Below are positions 17,309 to 25,636 of a DNA stretch of 64,000 nt, piece by piece. The notes under the pieces were generated by a model that was given only the letters and a program-made list of their open reading frames with translations, was not told the origin of the DNA and did no database searches. Source of the DNA: Desulfomonilaceae bacterium (GTDB taxonomy: Bacteria > Desulfobacterota > Desulfomonilia > Desulfomonilales > Desulfomonilaceae); contig JBAZSD010000001.1 of NCBI GenBank assembly GCA_041662605.1, positions 62,001 through 126,000 on the forward strand, read 5' to 3'. Numbering within the stretch: position 1 is the first letter of the stretch; each line of letters begins with the position of its first letter. Made by a program: the position numbers and the translations under genes.

Positions 17309-18904
17309 TTATTTCTTCTCATCTTCCGAGGGTAGCGAGGTGATAGTGCCGTCCCACGTGTCGACCTTTTGGGAGGTTTGTGAGCCCTCTTTGAACCACG
17401 TGGAAGTGACGTTTTTAACTTCCGTATAGAAACGGACCCCATCTTTTCCCATAACGTGAAGATCTCCGAAGAAAGAGTTTTTGTGCCCGGTAAAACCGAA
17501 GATTCCTACAGGCACGGGAATGCCGACGTTGACTCCTACCATTCCCGCATGAGTTCGATAGGCAAAATCTCTGGCATAGTATCCGTTCTGCGTATAAATT
17601 ACGGATCCGTTGGCAAATTCGCTGGCGTTCATGATGGCCAGACCTTCTTCGTAGTTCTTCACTCGCTTGACGCAGAGCACAGGGCCGAATATTTCCCGAT
17701 CACCGCATGTCATGCCTGGTTTGACGTGGTCAAGAATCGTGGGGCCAACAAAGAATCCCTCCTTGCACTCCGGCGGAACACTCGGCTCTCGTCCGTCAAG
17801 TGTAAGTTCAGCTCCCTCTTGAATTCCTTTCTCTATCCAGTCAGTGACAAACCTCAGATGACCTGGGTTTACAACAGGTCCCAACTCCGTAGATTTGTCA
17901 TACGCGGCTCCTATCTTTTTCTGTAAAGCAAGATTCTTGAGTTCCGTGACTAGTTCGTCCGCTATCGCCTCTTCTACGCAGATAACTGGCAACGCCATAC
18001 AACGCTCTCCGGCGCAGCCACAGAATGCGTTGATAATCCCATTGGCGGTTCGGTCAAGTTTGCAGTCACTCAGAACAAGAGCGTGATTTTTCGCTTCAGT
18101 CAACGCTTGCACCCGTTTCCCGTTGCCTGCGGCAGTAGCGTATATATGACGACCGACTTTTGTGGAACCAACAAATGACACGCCCACTATGTCGGGATGT
18201 CTCAAAAGGATTTCCGCTTCGGTCCTGCCAGCGGTCACGATATTGATGACACCTTTTGGCAGCCCAGCTTCATGCCAGAGTTCCAGGATACGCATCGCCG
18301 ACTGCGGAACAAAACTAGCAGCTTTGATGACCATAGTGTTTCCCGTTGCGATGCAGAGAGGGGCCATCCAGCCGTGAGGTATCATCGCTGGAAAATTCCA
18401 CGGGGGAATACCGGCAAACACTCCCAACGGATGATGGTATAAGACCGTATCGTATCCGGATGAGACATTCATGATGGACTCACCCTTCATTAAGTGGGGG
18501 ATTCCACAAGCGAATTCCACAACTTCATTTACCTTCAGGATATCGCCCATTGACTCGGTCCATGACTTGCCCTCCTCCTTGCAAAGGAGATACGTGAGTT
18601 CATGCAAGTGTTCGTCCAAAAGCGCCTTCATGTGAAAGAGTACCTGCGCTCGCTTGTTTGGAGGAGTATTGGCCCAAGCTGGAAAGGCCGCTTTTGCGGC
18701 GGCAATAGCGGATTCTACTTCATTCACCGTGCACTGTGGCGCCTGCGCAATGACGTGGCCGGTGGAAGGATTGTAACAATCCATGTATTTAGTTGTTGTT
18801 GATTCCAGCCACTCTCCATTCACACAGTATTTTAGTCTGGAAGGCTTGTCCCCAAGCTCCTTCCGATACTTAACGTCTTTAAGGGCTGTTTCCATTGGAT
18901 GCAT
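17309..18904 (-). CDS. mmsA: CoA-acylating (methyl)malonate-semialdehyde dehydrogenase-like
   Basis: A 531-residue aldehyde dehydrogenase. The catalytic cysteine is Cys302 in GCAGERCMALPV, the distinctive motif of the MmsA group that forms acyl-CoA from malonate or methylmalonate semialdehyde. PWNFPAMIPHGWMAPLCIATGN and the C-terminal GFTGHKNSFFGD also match that group. The ATG at 18904 has AAGGAG six bases upstream; an ATG at 18940 lacks a good site. About 30 residues precede the usual MmsA start. It is the first gene of the minus-strand island and next to a GntR/FadR regulator. The likely role is to convert an aldehyde made by the upstream oxidases to propionyl- or acetyl-CoA, releasing CO2. 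Confidence 0.85.
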   Translation of the reverse strand: MHPMETALKDVKYRKELGDKPSRLKYCVNGEWLESTTTKYMDCYNPSTGHVIAQAPQCTVNEVESAIAAAKAAFPAWANTPPNKRAQVLFHMKALLDEHLHELTYLLCKEEGKSWTESMGDILKVNEVVEFACGIPHLMKGESIMNVSSGYDTVLYHHPLGVFAGIPPWNFPAMIPHGWMAPLCIATGNTMVIKAASFVPQSAMRILELWHEAGLPKGVINIVTAGRTEAEILLRHPDIVGVSFVGSTKVGRHIYATAAGNGKRVQALTEAKNHALVLSDCKLDRTANGIINAFCGCAGERCMALPVICVEEAIADELVTELKNLALQKKIGAAYDKSTELGPVVNPGHLRFVTDWIEKGIQEGAELTLDGREPSVPPECKEGFFVGPTILDHVKPGMTCGDREIFGPVLCVKRVKNYEEGLAIMNASEFANGSVIYTQNGYYARDFAYRTHAGMVGVNVGIPVPVGIFGFTGHKNSFFGDLHVMGKDGVRFYTEVKNVTSTWFKEGSQTSQKVDTWDGTITSLPSEDEKK

Positions 18905-18985
18905 TTCATTCTCCTTTGATAGTTCCATCGTCACGTCCACATAACTACAATTGTTTTGTTGGCCAATATTTTCGCCCCCATCAAA

Positions 18986-19020
18986 TGTCCCGGCATTTAT
19001 ATTCAGGCTTCAAAGGGACA
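18986..19020. promoter_or_regulatory. Inverted repeat TGTCCC-N23-GGGACA, regulator-site candidate
   Basis: TGTCCC at 18986-18991 and GGGACA at 19015-19020 lie 82-116 bp upstream of the aldehyde dehydrogenase start. The half-sites equal those at 8501-8523, upstream of the sigma-54 promoter, with 12 bp more between them. This could be a shared site for the sigma-54 activator or the FadR-type regulator. Confidence 0.35.
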
Positions 19021-19158
19021 AAACAATGCGTTAAATATTGATAATCTTTCCATCACTTAAAGGATATGCGATTTCTCTTGTGGAAAAGAAGCGAACTCGC
19101 AAGATGAATTAAGTCATGAAAGCCTCATGGTCCTTTTGGGGCGCTGTGATTATTCAGC

Positions 19159-20049
19159 TTACGACTCACTCTTGACTTGAATGAGGTACAGGTCCCCGTT
19201 GCCCACGTGCCTGAGAAGAAGCCCTAGGTCCTCGAGAGATTTTTGCGCTGGCGATGGCAAAAAATGTTCATGGTTGGATTCACTTAGTTGCTCTTCCACA
19301 TCCATCGAGGAACCGACCGGCCCCACGCTCTGGAATTCTAAAGCGCCAAAGGGGGCGCTGCCAGCCAAATTGGCCAGATGTCGCCCGACGCGGAGCACAT
19401 GGGACGCCATCTCAGTTCTGACACCAGCGCCATCTCTTCTTCTGAAACATTCGATGATTTTGAAGTGGTCGTGTTCCACTTCATCATAGAATTCCGACCC
19501 CGGATTGAGCTTGACTTTCAGGTCCGCCAGAAGACTCTCTATGAAGTCCATGAGCAGAATAAGCAGCGGATTTTCTGAGAACCTGGCAATATAATAGTGA
19601 AATCCGATGCCTCGTTGATCTTTTAATGAGGTTGCGCTTACCTCGTCATTTGTCATGGTCTCCAATACACGTATGTCGTTTTCGGTGATTTTGGAGACTG
19701 CAATCTGCGCGAGGCGTGGTTCAAGAAAGTAGCGAAGCATAGTGATATCCCCGACTGACACATTCTTGAAATGGAGGAAATTGGTTAGACTATGAACGGT
19801 AGTGTTCATATTCACTTCGGCGGCAAAAATTCCTCCTCCGGTGCCTTTTCTGGTCTCTATAAGACCCATGCCTTCCAGCACTCTGAGAGCTTCACGCATG
19901 CTGGCCTTGCTGACCTGAAACTGATCGATCAGTTCTCTTTCGGACGCCAGCCTGTCACCGGGCTTGAATTCCCCCCTCAAAATTGCGTCACGGATTTGCT
20001 CAACAACGTAGTGCGATACTTTATGACCCTTTTGGGTAGGTTTAAACAT
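19159..20049 (-). CDS. GntR/FadR-family transcriptional regulator
   Basis: A 296-residue regulator. The start at 20049 (MFKPTQKG) follows GGAGGT. The N-terminal winged helix spans about residues 8-75: YVVEQIRDAILRGEFKPGDRL, SERELIDQFQVSKASMREALRVLEGMGLIE, and the wing TRKGTGGGIF. The remainder is helical with the acidic and His residues of an FCD ligand-binding domain (HYYIARFSENPLL ... DHFKIIECFRRRD), followed by a 60-residue tail that FadR-type proteins normally lack. It probably binds an organic acid and controls the adjacent 10083-18904 island or the divergent operon from 20827. Confidence 0.88.
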   Translation of the reverse strand: MFKPTQKGHKVSHYVVEQIRDAILRGEFKPGDRLASERELIDQFQVSKASMREALRVLEGMGLIETRKGTGGGIFAAEVNMNTTVHSLTNFLHFKNVSVGDITMLRYFLEPRLAQIAVSKITENDIRVLETMTNDEVSATSLKDQRGIGFHYYIARFSENPLLILLMDFIESLLADLKVKLNPGSEFYDEVEHDHFKIIECFRRRDGAGVRTEMASHVLRVGRHLANLAGSAPFGALEFQSVGPVGSSMDVEEQLSESNHEHFLPSPAQKSLEDLGLLLRHVGNGDLYLIQVKSES

Positions 20050-20252
20050 AATCCGGTCTACCTCCGGAGAGTAGCCATGGCGGAGAGACGCCTGATATAC
20101 CGGATATAAGCGACAATCGTATGTCCACAAATCCGGAGCGCAATCAGGCAATTCTTAAATTGGGAAAAGCAGCTTTTTTAGTGCGCAGCAAGCAGACAGA
20201 CATATGCAGCGTCAGCGAGATTCATTTCACCCTGTCTACTTGATTCAGCTAT

Positions 20253-20282
20253 TTTATAGAATACAAGCGAGATAGCTGTCAA
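20253..20282 (-). promoter_or_regulatory. Sigma-70-type promoter for the GntR gene
   Basis: On the minus strand TTGACA (20282-20277) and TATAAA (20258-20253) are separated by 18 bp. It faces the GntR gene and would give a leader of about 195 nt. No better candidate is visible in this AT-rich stretch. Confidence 0.45.
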
Positions 20283-20385
20283 GAACAATCGCATAATATT
20301 ATGATAGTTCATAATCTGCTGAATATTCTTAACAATAACAAGTGGTTTTGATGTCATATTAAGAGCTTGTATTGAGGGTATCCCT

Positions 20386-20458
20386 GGTATAATCCTTGTT
20401 GACTCAAAGGTTTTCTTGTCCAAAACGCGGCTATAATCAAATATTATAAGATTATACC
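20386..20458. promoter_or_regulatory. Repeated GGTATAATC / GATTATACC boxes (operator candidates)
   Basis: GGTATAATC at 20386-20394 is the exact reverse complement of GATTATACC at 20450-20458. A third partial copy, TATAATC at 20432-20438, forms with GATTATA (20450-20456) an inverted repeat with an 11-bp spacer. The boxes lie in the 777-bp divergent region between the GntR gene and the plus-strand operon. They could bind the GntR regulator. The rest of 20050-20826 shows no gene. Confidence 0.35.
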
Positions 20459-20826
20459 TTTATGATATTTTACTTGACAGAGTTGGTCACTGGAAGTAGG
20501 CTGCTGCGGTACGAAAAGAAGTCACATAACTTCTGTAAGACTGGCTACCAGACAAATATACACAGATTAAAGAACGCGGCCGAGTCGTTGCGTTTGGATT
20601 CGGGCTGGAAGCCGGTAATGAACTCCAACGGAGCCAATTAGAAACATCGTTTACATAGCGGCGAAGAAATATGAGCTGCCGCCTAGGGGGCATCGACTGA
20701 GGGGAAAACCGGGTAACTCGACTCGTCTTGTCCCTCAAAACGTTTTCAGGTTTCCAGGACGTGGCGGAAAGCCATTCACTTGATTAAGTTGGGCTCAGAA
20801 CAACCAGACCTGCAAGGAGAATCGTA

Positions 20827-21207
20827 ATGAGAATTGATGTGGACGCTCTCAAATGTATTGGGTGCATGGCTTGCGAGATGGCGTGCGGTTATCACAGGGA
20901 TGACGCCTTCGCTTTGCTTGCATCGTGTATAGTCGTTTATAGGGCCAGAGAAAAAAAGGATTATTTTGGGGTAGTTGTAAAGGAAGAAGAGAGTCTGACA
21001 ATAGCGCGACCCGAGGGGCTCGAGATCAAAAGAATCGGTGTGGCGGAAGAAGCAAGTGATTCTGGTCAGAAAAAGGAAGCCGACGCATCCGCAAAACCTA
21101 TGCTTTTGCGCGAGGCCTGTGACCAGTGTAGTGGCATGAAATATGGTCCTATGTGCGTCAAGATTTGCCCGGTCAACGCTATTTCGTTGGTAGAGGGAGG
21201 AGAATAG
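20827..21207 (+). CDS. 4Fe-4S ferredoxin-type protein (two cluster motifs)
   Basis: A 126-residue protein with CIGCMACEMACGYH at the N-terminus and CDQCSGMKYGPMCVKICP at the C-terminus. The second motif carries a six-residue insertion between the second and third Cys, as in HycB/DMSO-reductase B-type subunits. A low-complexity charged linker (residues about 65-95) separates them. It has an AAGGAG site and is the first gene of a long plus-strand run. Its stop is 2 bp before the AOR-like gene, so it is very probably the electron-transfer partner of that protein. Confidence 0.85.
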   Translation: MRIDVDALKCIGCMACEMACGYHRDDAFALLASCIVVYRAREKKDYFGVVVKEEESLTIARPEGLEIKRIGVAEEASDSGQKKEADASAKPMLLREACDQCSGMKYGPMCVKICPVNAISLVEGGE

Positions 21208-21209
21208 AA

Positions 21210-22529
21210 ATGGACTACTTGTCATCAAATAAAATCCTGGTCGTTGATCTAAAAACTGGCCAAATTACCGAAGATGGTCTTGATGATGATCTTGTGAGTT
21301 CAAGAATTGGTGGAGTAGGCATCACCAGTTCGCTGTATGAGACATACAAAGACAGAGATCCAATCATACTGGGAACAGGCTTGCTTACTGGAACGCTATT
21401 CCCTGCCACGGCCTTGTCAATAATTTCGGCCAAGAGCCCCAGATCAGGGCGCCTGACCCATTCCCCTTTCACCTTAAAAGCCGGTATGGAATTGAAGTAC
21501 ACCGGTTTCGATTATGTCGTCATAGTCGGAAAGTCGGAAAAACCGGTCTTCCTTTGGCTTCATGACGGAATCGCCGACATCCAGGATGCGTCTGAACTCT
21601 GGGGGAAGGATACCTGGAACACCACTGACGTAATTAGAAAAAATATGGGAGACGACCTCATCCAGACCCTAGTTATCGGCCCGGCAGGTGAAGAGGGCTC
21701 TGACTTGGCTCAAATATGTGTGAATTACTGGGCAAACGGTGATTGCTGGGGCTTTGGTAAAGTATTTGGTGAAAAGAATCTTAAAGCCGTGGCTCTTCGA
21801 GGTATGGGATTACTGGAAATTTCCAACGCTGAAGATTTTGTTGACCAGTGTTTCGAAATCTTTGAGACAATCAAAGGAAGCAAGATTCAAGGCAAGGCTG
21901 GTGTTGAAGACATTCTCATAGCAATGGGAGAGAGCGACGCCCGCGATTGGCTGGCCCCTGTCATACATCGACACAGCGCTTGCTACAACACTCCCTACCC
22001 GACCAATACGTTCATATACCTGAATGAAGACCCAAAAACGCTCACAGAACCCGAAGAGCCGGAACCCGGATTCATGATCACGGACATAGTGGCCCTGTTG
22101 GCGCTGAAAAAACTGGGGTTTTCCGCAATGGACGCCGGCCAGGTATTAAGAGCCTGCGCTCGACGTGGGCTGGATCCGGTCGCTGTAGCCGAAATAGTTG
22201 GAAAATCAAACCAAAAAGATCCCAAAACCATCGAACAATCCCTAGCGAGGCTACAAGGTCCGGCCACCCTTCCGGAAGGCGCGAGATTTAGCTCATGGGC
22301 CCCACCACAACCTATTTTTGGCGATTTTGGTCTATCAGGAGGTAGCTCCGAAAGGGACTGGTGGGTTAGAAGACAGGCTTTGGCCTACATTTTCGGTATT
22401 CACCCTGTTTTTGCAAATATGTCGCCTGAATTGTCGGAAGAACTCATTCTAGAAATGGCCAACACTGGCGCTGGACTAGACCTCTCGCAGGAGACTCTGG
22501 ATCAAGTCATTTCGGATGTTTGCGGTTAG
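21210..22529 (+). CDS. Shortened aldehyde ferredoxin oxidoreductase (AOR)-family protein
   Basis: A 439-residue protein starting at the ATG behind GGGAGGAG (21210). The N-terminal domain matches AOR-family proteins: an ILVVDLKTGQI strand, IGGVGITSSLYE, LILGTGLLTGT-like PIILGTGLLTGTLFPAT, SPRSGRLTHSPF and LKYTGFDYVVIVGKS. The equivalent of the CxxCxxxC cluster site reads CYNTPYPTN, so two of three cysteine ligands are gone, and the pterin-binding AGRGGxGAVMG-like segment is altered to ANGDCWGFGKVFG. It is also 150-200 residues shorter than AOR, FOR or BamB. It may bind tungsto- or molybdopterin without the 4Fe-4S cluster, or have lost catalysis. The partner ferredoxin lies immediately upstream. 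Confidence 0.7.
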   Translation: MDYLSSNKILVVDLKTGQITEDGLDDDLVSSRIGGVGITSSLYETYKDRDPIILGTGLLTGTLFPATALSIISAKSPRSGRLTHSPFTLKAGMELKYTGFDYVVIVGKSEKPVFLWLHDGIADIQDASELWGKDTWNTTDVIRKNMGDDLIQTLVIGPAGEEGSDLAQICVNYWANGDCWGFGKVFGEKNLKAVALRGMGLLEISNAEDFVDQCFEIFETIKGSKIQGKAGVEDILIAMGESDARDWLAPVIHRHSACYNTPYPTNTFIYLNEDPKTLTEPEEPEPGFMITDIVALLALKKLGFSAMDAGQVLRACARRGLDPVAVAEIVGKSNQKDPKTIEQSLARLQGPATLPEGARFSSWAPPQPIFGDFGLSGGSSERDWWVRRQALAYIFGIHPVFANMSPELSEELILEMANTGAGLDLSQETLDQVISDVCG

Positions 22530-22604
22530 CGGTTTGGACGACTGGACTCCGATTCAAATTGGAGATCTCGGTAAAATTGCATAGCAGGGTCTGAGAACGC
22601 AAAA

Positions 22605-23912
22605 ATGGATTATTACCAGTCATGTGCGTCCATCAACCAAAAATTGGCGCGGGGGATCGATCTCCATTTCGGAGAAGCCGAAGCGAGCATATTGCCGCCA
22701 GATCCTCGCCCACTAAGTATTCCCCGCATCGGAGTCTACGCCGGATTGGGGACTTCCCACTCGTGGCTTTGGTTTGTTGACCTGTTCGACCGTATGTCAT
22801 TCCATGAAATTGTTTTCATAAATGAAAACATGGTGCGAGACGGCGCGCTGGAGTGCCTTGACATTTTCGCTATGTCGGGCGGAGACACTATCAGGATAGC
22901 CGAAGAACTCGGTCGAGACGGGGCTTTGGCCCTCGAGTCATTCATTCGACGAGGAGGGCTTTATATTGGATCCTGCGCAGGCGCATATCTTCCACTAAAA
23001 TCTTCCAAGCAGCATCTCGACCGCTTCAACTTTGTTGACATTAAGATCGCCAATCTTTCCAAAACCCGGCCGGACGCCAAACGAATGGGCAGAAAGACGA
23101 CTACAAGCTATGGGTGCGATTTTGTTTACCACCCGGTTCGGGAGGCTGTTCGTTTACGAATGACAGGAAAGGAACCTTTCTCTGGATTGGATAGTTTCCT
23201 GGCTCCTTTGTACGGTGGCCCAGCAATGATAGCGCCCATTGATTCTGACGTCTTGGCCTACTACACCGGCTTCACTGATAAAACACTTTTTCTAGTTGAT
23301 GAGTCTCTCGCGGAGCGGACCCTGTTAGGCAAAATAGCCGCAGCGCGAGCAAAAATGGGAGAGGGACATCTTTACCTCTTTGGCCCTCATTTCGAACATC
23401 CGCTTTTCCCGGTCGCTAATCACCTCGTGGCTAAAGCAATATTCTGGGACATGAGAAAAGAGAAGAAGACAGGGAGTTCCATTGAGGACTGTTCAACTAT
23501 TGTGGCAACTGCAAAGGAGAAACTGGTCCGCGATATTAAGAGAGAGATCAGCAATTCGCGTATCGTGGCGGTAGGACTTGAGACGGCGCCTGTTCAATGG
23601 ATTATAGGTTGCAAAATTTATGAGCCGGAAAAAATCAGAGTGTTCCTCGAGGCGATATGGAAGCGAATTGGGTTCTTGGAACGCTCAGGCTTGATTCGCG
23701 TTCGATGTGGGAAAAGCGGGGATATTGTGGACTTAGCGTCTAGAGTGACCGCGCTTTTACGTCGAATTAAGTCCATGGTGGACGATCACGCTGATACCCA
23801 GGATCTCGCAGGAGATCTTTTTGACTCTCTGCGAAGGTTGACGATGATCTTCCTACAGATTTATTTTGACTCATTCGATCGCAATTTTGATCCTGATTTG
23901 AAGTTTCTGTAA
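22605..23912 (+). CDS. BPL_N/class I glutamine amidotransferase-like protein
   Basis: A 435-residue protein. Residues about 35-290 resemble the BPL_N domain, a class I glutamine-amidotransferase-like fold: PRIGVYAGLGTSHSW, MSGGDTIRIAEELG, and the nucleophile elbow RRGGLYIGSCAGAYLPL with Cys near residue 124. GPHFEHP near 265 supplies the candidate His. About 145 C-terminal residues are predicted helical and charged, with no recognised domain. It could be an amidase or ammonia-channelling subunit. The gap of 75 bp to the AOR-like gene and 57 bp to the cytochrome gene fits one transcript. The ribosome-binding site is weak. Confidence 0.65.
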   Translation: MDYYQSCASINQKLARGIDLHFGEAEASILPPDPRPLSIPRIGVYAGLGTSHSWLWFVDLFDRMSFHEIVFINENMVRDGALECLDIFAMSGGDTIRIAEELGRDGALALESFIRRGGLYIGSCAGAYLPLKSSKQHLDRFNFVDIKIANLSKTRPDAKRMGRKTTTSYGCDFVYHPVREAVRLRMTGKEPFSGLDSFLAPLYGGPAMIAPIDSDVLAYYTGFTDKTLFLVDESLAERTLLGKIAAARAKMGEGHLYLFGPHFEHPLFPVANHLVAKAIFWDMRKEKKTGSSIEDCSTIVATAKEKLVRDIKREISNSRIVAVGLETAPVQWIIGCKIYEPEKIRVFLEAIWKRIGFLERSGLIRVRCGKSGDIVDLASRVTALLRRIKSMVDDHADTQDLAGDLFDSLRRLTMIFLQIYFDSFDRNFDPDLKFL

Positions 23913-23969
23913 ATGAACCTTTTTTCTTGAAAATAAATTTTTCTCCAAAGTCCTCAGCAGGAGTAAACG

Positions 23970-24875
23970 TTGGACCGATTACGAGTATTTTTTGGGCGGC
24001 CTGGCACAACACGAGGAGCTAAAGTCTTCCATGCTTCCAAATATTTGATGGTCATCGCCTTTTTGATTCTTTCGATACATGTCTTGCCGGCATGGTCCCA
24101 GGAACCAGACACTACCTCGCCCTGGTTCGTCGACATGAACACGTTCTCAAAATCAGCTCATGGATCCTTGACATGTGAACGATGCCACCCGGAGATGAAG
24201 GAGCCGGGCAAAGTTCATCCGAACCGTGAAGATCCCTCCGCCATGAAAAAAAATGTCGTTCAATCATACGATTACAAACGTTGCGCTTCCTGTCATCCCG
24301 AGGCCCACAAGCGCTTTTTACTGGGAGAGCACGCCAAAGCCCTGACAAAGGAAAGACAGAATCGAGAGGCAGGCCTAAAGGAACCGAATCCTGAACGTTT
24401 AGCCCCAACATGCGGCGATTGCCATTCGTCTCACTATGCCCAGTCCAAACGTTCAAGAGTTCAAATCGGAACGCAAATGACAGAGACTTGCGGTAAGTGC
24501 CATAAAGCTCAAGAGGCCAGCTACCTTAAAGACATTCATGGTAGAATGGCAGTTTTCCTAGGTAAACAGGCGTCGGCGTACTGCACGGATTGCCACGGAG
24601 CCCATAGGTGCGAGTCTCTCAAGGATAAGCAAAAAGCTCTTGAGGCGTGCCGGAGATGCCATAGAGACGCCACGATACAGTTTGCCGGCATAGTCATTCA
24701 CGCCGGTCCAGAAGACATCTCAAAGAAGGATCCTGAGAAGCAGGCCAATGTGGCTCTTGTCGGGACAGTTAAAAGGATTGCTCAAATTGGCACTATAATC
24801 ATCCTGGCGTTCTTTTCTCTGCAAACTTTTGTATGGATTCTTCGAGAGCTTCACAAAAAGTTGAGAGGACGTTGA
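23970..24875 (+). CDS. Hexaheme c-type cytochrome with C-terminal membrane anchor
   Basis: A 301-residue exported cytochrome, started by TTG at 23970 behind CAGGAG. A signal or anchor segment (about residues 25-43, YLMVIAFLILSIHVLPAWS) is followed by six CxxCH haem sites: CERCH, CASCH, CGDCH, CGKCH, CTDCH and CRRCH. A second hydrophobic helix near the C-terminus (IGTIIILAFFSLQTFVWIL) ends in a basic tail, so the haem domain faces the periplasm. The next gene starts 1 bp after its stop and encodes a cytochrome b. Together they look like the periplasmic and membrane parts of a quinone-linked electron-transfer complex. Confidence 0.88.
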   Translation: MDRLRVFFGRPGTTRGAKVFHASKYLMVIAFLILSIHVLPAWSQEPDTTSPWFVDMNTFSKSAHGSLTCERCHPEMKEPGKVHPNREDPSAMKKNVVQSYDYKRCASCHPEAHKRFLLGEHAKALTKERQNREAGLKEPNPERLAPTCGDCHSSHYAQSKRSRVQIGTQMTETCGKCHKAQEASYLKDIHGRMAVFLGKQASAYCTDCHGAHRCESLKDKQKALEACRRCHRDATIQFAGIVIHAGPEDISKKDPEKQANVALVGTVKRIAQIGTIIILAFFSLQTFVWILRELHKKLRGR

Positions 24876-24876
24876 A

Positions 24877-25602
24877 ATGAGTGACCAAAAAGTCGAACAG
24901 CAAATTTACTGGCGCTTTAGCGTCCTCCAAAGGCTAGTCCATATCGTTGTAATGTTTGCATTCATAGGAGTAGGTCTGACAGGATTTTCCATGGCCTTCA
25001 GTTCTGCAGCGCCGGCTCGATCTTTTGTTTGGTTTCTCGGGGGTATCGACAGCGTCCGATACCTCCATCGCTGTTTTGCTGTGATCCTTTATTTGTGCGT
25101 GGTAGCGGAAGTCCTTTGGATGTTGTACTTCAAATTTCTTTTGCGTGGAAAACTCCTGGGGCCGAATTCTATCTGTTTCCGATTCAAAGATCTCAAGTTT
25201 TTCCGGGAGCATATCGAATATCTCTTGGGCAGGCGCACAACGCCTCCACCTTTTGACCGCTTCGCCTATTGGGAAAAACTGGATTACTGGACGCTTTTCA
25301 TAGGCATGCAAACCATGGGGCTCACGGGACTTCTTCTGTGGTTTCCGGAATTTTTCTCCCGTTTCGTTCCTGGGGTTTTCATTAACCTTGCTCAAGTCCT
25401 CCATTTTGACGAGGCCATTCTTGCAGTGCTCTACAAATTTTTCATACATACAACAGTTCGTCATCTGCGGCCTGAAGTTTATCCGGGCGACTGGACTATC
25501 TTTACCGGGAAAACGACCGGAGAAACCATTATGAGAGCCCATCCCGGAGAGTGGGCGTTATTGAAAGATGAACAGCAAGGTTCCCCTGTTGGAGACCAAT
25601 AA
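24877..25602 (+). CDS. Membrane cytochrome b (FdnI/cytochrome b561 type)
   Basis: A 241-residue protein with four hydrophobic helices. Candidate haem-ligand histidines are His22 (RLVHIVVMF), His64 (YLHRCFAVILY) and the pair in helix 4 (FFIHTTVRHLRP). The order W-R-x-L-Q-R-L-x-H and the C-terminal HLRPEVYPGDWTIFTG resemble cytochrome b subunits of respiratory formate dehydrogenases and Ni-Fe hydrogenases. It likely passes electrons between the hexaheme cytochrome and menaquinone or the HdrD-like protein. It starts directly after the cytochrome stop. Confidence 0.85.
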   Translation: MSDQKVEQQIYWRFSVLQRLVHIVVMFAFIGVGLTGFSMAFSSAAPARSFVWFLGGIDSVRYLHRCFAVILYLCVVAEVLWMLYFKFLLRGKLLGPNSICFRFKDLKFFREHIEYLLGRRTTPPPFDRFAYWEKLDYWTLFIGMQTMGLTGLLLWFPEFFSRFVPGVFINLAQVLHFDEAILAVLYKFFIHTTVRHLRPEVYPGDWTIFTGKTTGETIMRAHPGEWALLKDEQQGSPVGDQ

Positions 25603-25636
25603 ACGATTTGAAAGAGAAAAACGAGTCAAGAGTCTT

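Noticed and set aside
18961..18980. TTGGC/GGGCG pair upstream of the aldehyde dehydrogenase gene as a sigma-54 promoter
   Set aside because: GG to GC spacing is 11 bases and the rest of the consensus is missing.
20160..20826. Small genes in the divergent GntR region
   Set aside because: The open frames there lack ribosome-binding sites and known motifs, and the sequence is AT-rich with repeats, typical of a regulatory region.
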